Positions 58,944-64,000 of a stretch of DNA of 64,000 nt are shown here, in pieces; position 1 is the stretch's first letter; each line of letters starts with the position of its first letter. The stretch is from an uncultured Elusimicrobia bacterium (GTDB lineage: Bacteria > Elusimicrobiota > Elusimicrobia > Elusimicrobiales > Elusimicrobiaceae). Under the pieces are notes generated by a model that was given only the letters and a program-made list of their open reading frames with translations, did no database searches and was not told where the DNA came from. The stretch is taken from the NCBI GenBank assembly GCA_947306425.1, contig CAMZGO010000001.1:186001-250000 (forward strand), read 5' to 3'. Position numbers and translations under genes: made by a program.

Positions 58944-60713
58944 TTATTTTTCAATTTTAGCTTCATCTAGTAATACTGCAAGGTCATCAAGTTGTTGCTT
59001 ATCTACTACGTTAGGGCTTTCCGTTAAGGGGCAGAAAGCTGCTGTAGTCTTGGGAAAGGCAATAACTTCTTTGATTGATTCTTCCCCGCAAAGTAAAGCA
59101 ACTAAGCGGTCAAAGCCGAGCCCAAAACCGCCGTGCGGCGGTGCACCGCATTCTAAAGCATTTAAAAGCATACCGAAACGGCGCGCGCTTTCTTCTTTGG
59201 AATATTTCATTAAATTCAGAATCTTTTCCTGTAAAGCTCGGTTATGGTTTCTAATTGAACCGGATGCAAGTTCCACACCGTTTAACACCAAGTCAAACTG
59301 TTGGGAATTTACTTTTAAGGGTTCACTGTCAAGCAAAGGAATATCTTCTTTTACCGGTGCAGTAAAAGGGTTATGTGCTGCGTCATATCGTTGTTCTTCT
59401 TCCACATATTCAAGTAAAGGAAAATTAAGAACAAATAAAGGAGCCCACTTTTTTGTAGGTTTTAAATTTAAAACTTTTATAAGTTCCTTTCTTAAAGCAC
59501 CCATAAAAAGTGCACAAGTATGTTCATTATCGCTTCCTATAAAAACAGTATCGTTTTCCTGAACTTTTAAAGTATCTGCCAAAGTTTTAAGTTCTATTTC
59601 ATTAAGAAATTTTGCACTCGGGCCTTCAAATTTACCTGCTTTGAATTTAAGCCAAACAAGGCCTTTTGCGCCATTCTTTTTTGCAAGTTCGGTTAATTTG
59701 TCAATTGCACCGCGGGACAATACTGCAGCGGAATTTTCTGCCTTAATTGCACGGATAACACCGCCATTTGCCAAAATATCTGCAAAAACTTTAAACCCGG
59801 TATTTTTAAAGATTGCGGAAATATCTTCAATAAGCATATCATACCGCATATCAGGCTTATCTGAACCGTATTTTAAAAGGGCCTCTTTATAGGGCATACG
59901 GATAAAAGGGGTATTAATTTTTTCATTTGCAGCGGTAAAAACGTTTATCATTAAACCTTCAATAATTTTGAAAATATCATCAAGCTCGACAAAAGACATT
60001 TCCACATCAATTTGTGTATGTTCGGGTTGGCGGTCTGCACGTAAATCTTCATCGCGGAAAGCGCGTGCAAGCTGGAAATATCTGTCTATACCGCTTGCCA
60101 TTAGTGTCTGTTTAAACATTTGCGGACTTTGCGGTAAAGCGTAAAATTTACCTTTATGTACTCTTGAAGGAACCAAATAATCGCGGGCGCCTTCAGGGGT
60201 TGAACGGGTTAAAATAGGTGTTTCAATTTCCAAAAAACCGTTTTCATCAAAATACCTTCTGGCAATTTGCGCGGCTTTATGTCGCATTTTTAAATTACGT
60301 ATCATGCGTGCGTTACGCAAATCAAGATAGCGGTATTTTAAGCGTACATCTTCAGTAATATTTTTTTCTGTTTCTATATCAAACGGAAGAGGTATTGAAG
60401 TATTTAAAATTTCTATTTCATCAACAATAATTTCTACTTCACCGGTGGGAATATTTTTGTTAACATAACCCTCTTTTCTCGCTGTTACCGTTCCTGTTGC
60501 ACAAATAACATATTCCTGTCGTAAAGTTTGGGCAATTTCAAAAGCAGTTTTATTTGAAGGGTCTATGACAAGTTGTACAAAACCTTCTCTGTCGCGAAGG
60601 TCAATAAACAAAACCCCGCCGTGATTTCTGTAACTGTGCACCCAACCGCAAAGGGTTTGTTTAGTACCCGTCATTTTAGAATTGATAAGCCCCGCATAAG
60701 ATGTTCTTTTCAT
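58944..60713 (-). CDS. aspS: aspartyl-tRNA synthetase
   Basis: This class IIb synthetase (589 residues) has an N-terminal OB-fold anticodon-binding domain (CGWVHSYRNHGGVLFIDLRD) and the bacterial GAD insertion domain. Motif 2 is FRDEDLRADRQPEHTQID and motif 3 includes GFGLGFDRLVALL. The bacterial size and insertion separate it from archaeal-type AspRS. It lies one base after hisS. The tail of the gene is followed by a 99-bp AT-rich gap before tmk. Confidence 0.97.
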   Translation of the reverse strand: MKRTSYAGLINSKMTGTKQTLCGWVHSYRNHGGVLFIDLRDREGFVQLVIDPSNKTAFEIAQTLRQEYVICATGTVTARKEGYVNKNIPTGEVEIIVDEIEILNTSIPLPFDIETEKNITEDVRLKYRYLDLRNARMIRNLKMRHKAAQIARRYFDENGFLEIETPILTRSTPEGARDYLVPSRVHKGKFYALPQSPQMFKQTLMASGIDRYFQLARAFRDEDLRADRQPEHTQIDVEMSFVELDDIFKIIEGLMINVFTAANEKINTPFIRMPYKEALLKYGSDKPDMRYDMLIEDISAIFKNTGFKVFADILANGGVIRAIKAENSAAVLSRGAIDKLTELAKKNGAKGLVWLKFKAGKFEGPSAKFLNEIELKTLADTLKVQENDTVFIGSDNEHTCALFMGALRKELIKVLNLKPTKKWAPLFVLNFPLLEYVEEEQRYDAAHNPFTAPVKEDIPLLDSEPLKVNSQQFDLVLNGVELASGSIRNHNRALQEKILNLMKYSKEESARRFGMLLNALECGAPPHGGFGLGFDRLVALLCGEESIKEVIAFPKTTAAFCPLTESPNVVDKQQLDDLAVLLDEAKIEK

Positions 60714-60714
60714 A

Positions 60715-61941
60715 TTATTTTTCCTCTTTTAAGGCAGTAAATAAATCTTGGTAAACAATTTCTTTTTGCTTTCCGGAATTTAAGTTTTTTAATAATAATG
60801 TATTTTTTGCGACTTCATTGCCGCCGATAATAATTGCAAAATCTGCGCCGATTTTATTTGCCTGTTTCATTTGCGCTTTTAGGTTTTTATCAAACAAACC
60901 GCCTTCGGCAGTAAAACCGTTATCACGTAAATCTTGAAGCAAATTAAAGGCGTAACTATTTGAACTTTCTTCAACGGAAACAACAAAAACTTTTTTTGTT
61001 TTAATTTCTTCAAAAGTGCTGGCAAGCGCAACGCGTTCAGCACCTAAAGCCCAACCGACTGCAGGAACTTTCGGCCCGCCCATAGAAGCAATTAAATCGT
61101 CATATCTTCCGCCGGCTGCTAAAGCATTTTGTGCACCCGCAATATCTGCCTGAAATTCAAAAACGGTTTTTGTATAATAATCAAGCCCGCGTACTAAACA
61201 AGGGTCAACTTCAAAAGGAACTTTGCCTTCCAAATACTTTTTAACTTCGTCAAAGTGTTTTTGGCAAGAGGGGCATAAAACTTGCTTTGGTGCGCTTTGC
61301 GTAAATTTGGGCCCGTCAATTTTACAATCTAAAACGCGCAAAGGGTTAACTTCAAGGCGCGTTTGGCATTTTTCGCAAAGGCTGTCTTTTTGTAAGGTGA
61401 AAAATTTAATTAAATCTTCTCTAAATTTTGGGCGGCACTCTTTACATCCGATAGAGTTTATTTTAACTTTGTAATTTTTTACACCGAGTTTATCAAAAAT
61501 TGCTTTTAGCATCAGAATTACTTCTGCATCTGCTGCCGGTGAAGCGTTACCTATATATTCCACGCCTATTTGTTCAAATTCGCGGTAACGGCCTGCTTGG
61601 GGGCGTTCTGCCCTAAACATATTGCCGATATAAAAAAATTTCTGTACGGGGTTTGCCTGAAAATTGTTTTCAATATAAGCACGTGCTACACCCGGCGTAC
61701 CTTCCGGGCGCATAGCAACAAGGCGTCCTCCGCCGTCTTCAAAAGCATACATTTCTTTTTGAACAATATCTGTTGTTTGTCCTGTAGCCTTAATAAAGAT
61801 TTCTTTAAGTTCCAAAGTGGGTAAACGAAGTTCATTAACACCGTAAATTTTAAATATATCACGTGATATTCGTTCTACTTTGGTCAATTTTTGGGCTTCT
61901 GTCTCAAATAAATCGCGGAAGCCGCGTAATAGTTTCGCCAT
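60715..61941 (-). CDS. hisS: histidyl-tRNA synthetase
   Basis: This class IIa synthetase (408 residues) has motif 1 in MRPEGTPGVARAYIEN, motif 2 in FRAERPQAGRYREFEQIGVEY and the histidine-binding LVRGLDYYTKTVFEF. A zinc-like cysteine cluster (CKECRPKF, CEKC, CPSC) is inserted in the middle, as in several bacterial HisRS. Motif 3 is GWALGAERVAL. No ribosome-binding site precedes the ATG, and the promoter is only two bases away. Confidence 0.97.
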   Translation of the reverse strand: MAKLLRGFRDLFETEAQKLTKVERISRDIFKIYGVNELRLPTLELKEIFIKATGQTTDIVQKEMYAFEDGGGRLVAMRPEGTPGVARAYIENNFQANPVQKFFYIGNMFRAERPQAGRYREFEQIGVEYIGNASPAADAEVILMLKAIFDKLGVKNYKVKINSIGCKECRPKFREDLIKFFTLQKDSLCEKCQTRLEVNPLRVLDCKIDGPKFTQSAPKQVLCPSCQKHFDEVKKYLEGKVPFEVDPCLVRGLDYYTKTVFEFQADIAGAQNALAAGGRYDDLIASMGGPKVPAVGWALGAERVALASTFEEIKTKKVFVVSVEESSNSYAFNLLQDLRDNGFTAEGGLFDKNLKAQMKQANKIGADFAIIIGGNEVAKNTLLLKNLNSGKQKEIVYQDLFTALKEEK

Positions 61942-61943
61942 AT

Positions 61944-61972
61944 GATATATTTTAGCATTTTAAGAGAGTCAA
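61944..61972 (-). promoter_or_regulatory. promoter of hisS, two bases before its start codon
   Basis: On the minus strand TTGACT (61967-61972), a 17-bp spacer and TATATC (61944-61949). The start codon occupies 61939-61941, so transcription would begin at or inside it. The rest of the intergenic stretch to 62,150 is AT-rich with no gene that I can see. Confidence 0.55.
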
Positions 61973-62152
61973 TTAAAAACACCCGTTTTTAAAAGATCAT
62001 TTTCGTGAAAATATAGGAGAATTTCATTTAAAAGATATTTACAATTATTACCATCGCTATAAGAGTTTTTAAAAAAGTAAAATATGTTTGTGTTTTATAT
62101 TTCCATAATAAATTGAATAAAGTACCTTTCAACAAGAGTAGTAAAAAATTGC

Positions 62153-62158
62153 TATAAT
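62153..62158 (+). promoter_or_regulatory. -10 box for tRNA-Arg
   Basis: TATAAT lies 8 bp before the tRNA 5' end. No good -35 is present at 17 bp, only partial TTTCAA-like sequence slightly farther upstream. Confidence 0.5.
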
Positions 62159-62166
62159 TTAAATAT

Positions 62167-62239
62167 GCCCCAGTAGCTCAATTGGAAGAGCAGATCCGTC
62201 CTAAGGATAAGGTTGTAGGTTCAAGTCCTATCTGGGGTG
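62167..62239 (+). tRNA. tRNA-Arg (anticodon CCU)
   Basis: A full cloverleaf folds: acceptor GCCCCAG/CTGGGGT, D arm GCTC-GAGC, anticodon arm with loop GTCCTAA (anticodon CCT after the universal T33), variable loop AGGTT and T arm GTAGG-TTCAAGT-CCTAT. It has discriminator G and no encoded CCA. One anticodon-stem pair (27-43) is mismatched G/A. It decodes the AGG arginine codon. Its last 19 bases overlap the 3' end of the opposite-strand GGDEF-EAL gene. Confidence 0.93.
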
Positions 62240-64000
62240 TTTTCCTTTTCAAACAAATGTTTAAAGTTCTCTGTTGTTAAAGGTTTATAGTATAAAAACC
62301 CTTGTGCCAAATCACATTTAAGAGTAGTTAGAAATTTCGCCTGTTCCTCTGTTTCTACACCTTCTGCTACAACACATGTATTCATATTTTTCAGCATCGT
62401 TATTATTCCTTCAAGAACTCCTAGAGTACGCGGATTTTTGCCAAAATCTCTCAAAAATTCTTTGTCAATTTTCAGAGTATCAAAAGGTAAATCTTTTAAA
62501 ACATTTAGGGATGAATATCCTGCACCAAAGTCATCCATAGCGACTGAAATCCCCATATCGTGTAACCCTTGTAGGAACTTTTTTGCTTCGGGGGTATTAT
62601 TCATAACGGCACTTTCGGTTATTTCAAGTTCTATTAAGTTTGCCGGCACTTTATAAAAGTCCAAAAGGATTTTTATTTTTGGTAAAGTTAATTCATCTTT
62701 TAAATGCAAGCGCGAAAAATTAATTGATAACTTACAAGGTTTTAAACCTTCATCTAACCAAGAGCGAAGTGTTTTTAAAGCTTTTTCAAGCACATAGAAA
62801 TCAAGTTTTGTGATAAAGCCATTATGCTCAAAAATGGGTATAAATTGGTCCGGCCCGATTAATCCCCGTTTTTTGTTTTCCCAACGTATCAAAACTTCGG
62901 CACTGCAAATATCCTTTTTGTTAAAAGCACATTTTGGTTGAAAATAAAGTTTAAATTCCTCCTCTTTGAGTGCTTGCTGCATAGCATTTTCAATTTCTTT
63001 TCTATATAAAACATTTTTTAGAGAGGTGTCATCATAAAAAACATATTTTTTATTTACGCTTTCTTTCGCATTTTTCTTGGCCAAACTGGCCCTGTCAAGC
63101 ATTAAGTAAAAAGGTAAATCATCAGTTATTTTATAGACACCGAAATAGGTAGAAATAGTGTAATATGTATCGGTAACGGCATAACAATTTTGTATTGCAT
63201 TATAAATTTTATCCAAGCGGGTTTTTATATCTTTTTCCTCCCTGTAGTTAATTAATAGAAGGAAAGTATCCCCGATTAAACGCCCGAAAATTTCCCCATT
63301 ACTCCGGTTTGTATTTTCCTGTAAGACATTTATTATATGGTTTAAAACTAAATCCCCTTGCCTGAAACCATATAAGTCATTTATGAGTTTAAACTTATCA
63401 ATATCAAGAACAACAAGGGCAAAATCTTGATCCTTTCTATTTTTTAGAATATGTTTTAATTCCATACGAAAGCGCGGCATATTAAAAGCTCCTGTTACGG
63501 GGTCTTTAAAAGCGGTATTATAAATTTCCATTCTTTGAATATGTTCTCTTTTTTCAATGAATGCTAAAATTAATGCAAAAGAAATTATAATAGCTATGCA
63601 AAATATCAGAGAACCCAAAAAAATTTCTCTCTGTAAAGAAGAAATAGTGTTTGAAGGAATAACAAAAAGTAAGTGCCAATCTTCAAGGCCTAAAACAGAA
63701 ATTTTTACAAAAGAAATTAAGTGAAGTTCACCGCTGCGTTGTATAGTATAATCAATTAAACCGGTTTTATTTTTGTCTAGGGCAGAAATCAAATATCTGT
63801 AAAATTTTTGGCCTTCTTCGCCTGTTAAAGATAAAATATTTTTTAAATCATCGGTAAATGAGGGGGAACTTTCCTCCGTGTCAATTATTACCTGATCTTT
63901 TTTATTTAAAACAACAATAAAACCATCGCCGGAAATTTTATAATTTCCAAGTATTTTTTTAAGATCTGCTACGGTTTGCGTCGCAAAAAGAACGGCCTCC
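62221..64000 (-). CDS. dCACHE-GGDEF-EAL protein, c-di-GMP turnover (partial)
   Basis: The frame stays open to the right edge, so the N-terminus is missing; about 592 residues are visible. The order is the end of a periplasmic CACHE-like sensor, a transmembrane segment ([21 protein letters not shown]), a GGDEF domain and an EAL domain. The GGDEF motif is degenerate (RLIGDTF instead of GGDEF). The EAL domain keeps [37 protein letters not shown] and QGFLYYKPL, so it is probably an active phosphodiesterase. The last six codons overlap the tRNA-Arg gene in antisense. Confidence 0.9.
   Translation of the reverse strand, partial: EAVLFATQTVADLKKILGNYKISGDGFIVVLNKKDQVIIDTEESSPSFTDDLKNILSLTGEEGQKFYRYLISALDKNKTGLIDYTIQRSGELHLISFVKISVLGLEDWHLLFVIPSNTISSLQREIFLGSLIFCIAIIISFALILAFIEKREHIQRMEIYNTAFKDPVTGAFNMPRFRMELKHILKNRKDQDFALVVLDIDKFKLINDLYGFRQGDLVLNHIINVLQENTNRSNGEIFGRLIGDTFLLLINYREEKDIKTRLDKIYNAIQNCYAVTDTYYTISTYFGVYKITDDLPFYLMLDRASLAKKNAKESVNKKYVFYDDTSLKNVLYRKEIENAMQQALKEEEFKLYFQPKCAFNKKDICSAEVLIRWENKKRGLIGPDQFIPIFEHNGFITKLDFYVLEKALKTLRSWLDEGLKPCKLSINFSRLHLKDELTLPKIKILLDFYKVPANLIELEITESAVMNNTPEAKKFLQGLHDMGISVAMDDFGAGYSSLNVLKDLPFDTLKIDKEFLRDFGKNPRTLGVLEGIITMLKNMNTCVVAEGVETEEQAKFLTTLKCDLAQGFLYYKPLTTENFKHLFEKENTPDRT

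Noticed and set aside
61858-61871. TATCACGTGATA as a third parS site
   Set aside because: Only the CACGTG core matches; the flanking TTT/AAA is missing and it lies inside hisS.

Overview
The window is about 64 kb of AT-rich bacterial chromosome centred on a probable replication origin. The host looks like an anaerobic, diderm (Gram-negative type) bacterium. It has an LptD homologue, lipoproteins, type IV pilin-like proteins with the KGFTLLE leader-cleavage motif, and an oxygen and superoxide defence set built on rubrerythrin, superoxide reductase, a flavodiiron protein and a flavin reductase-rubredoxin fusion. My best guess is a gut-type Elusimicrobiota member (Elusimicrobium-like). That is inferred from gene content only, not from a database search.

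Layout. 1-9,783 (minus): rplJ-rplL-rpoB-rpoC-rpsL-rpsG, led by an L10-leader-like RNA and a good promoter. 10,084-13,092: a membrane protein, a GH13 glycosidase and a type IV pilin. 13,289-17,649 (minus): pyruvoyl arginine decarboxylase, agmatinase, rubrerythrin, desulfoferrodoxin, flavodiiron protein and the flavin reductase-rubredoxin protein. 17,719-19,770 (plus): a secreted M3 peptidase. 19,771-20,530: non-coding DNA holding G/C-rich repeat hairpins and an elaborate candidate regulatory RNA just upstream of a second pilin gene, whose leader is out of frame. 21,091-25,541: parB, parA, two parS palindromes, lepB, dnaA and the likely oriC. 25,542-33,715 (plus): dnaN, a DciA/DUF721-like gene (no recF), gyrB, gyrA, a NifU-like protein, a PHP phosphoesterase and a GDPD. 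34,354-37,245: a lipoprotein, folD, tpiA and deoC. 37,269-51,099 (plus): one long, tightly packed run of genes. It contains a 1,091-residue protein with a DnaA-like AAA+ domain, a lipoprotein, comM, dprA, topA, xerC/D, a ROK kinase, lptD and tdk. 51,537-61,941 (minus): hisS-aspS-tmk-holB-metG-dedA-clpC-recA. The window ends with tRNA-Arg(CCU) and a partial dCACHE-GGDEF-EAL protein.

Genes on either side of dnaA/oriC mostly point away from it, as expected for transcription co-directional with replication. The recA-to-hisS block is the exception. Two nearly identical 343-bp elements with terminal inverted repeats and 8-bp target duplications (33,915-34,257 and 51,125-51,467) are MITE-like. Their interior shares a covarying hairpin motif with the non-coding region at 20.0-20.2 kb.

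The signals that look least described are: (1) the pilin-leader RNA at 20.28-20.49 kb, which can form two mutually exclusive multi-hairpin folds; (2) the large DnaA-like AAA+ protein in the competence/topoisomerase operon; and (3) the MITE family with its covarying hairpin motif.
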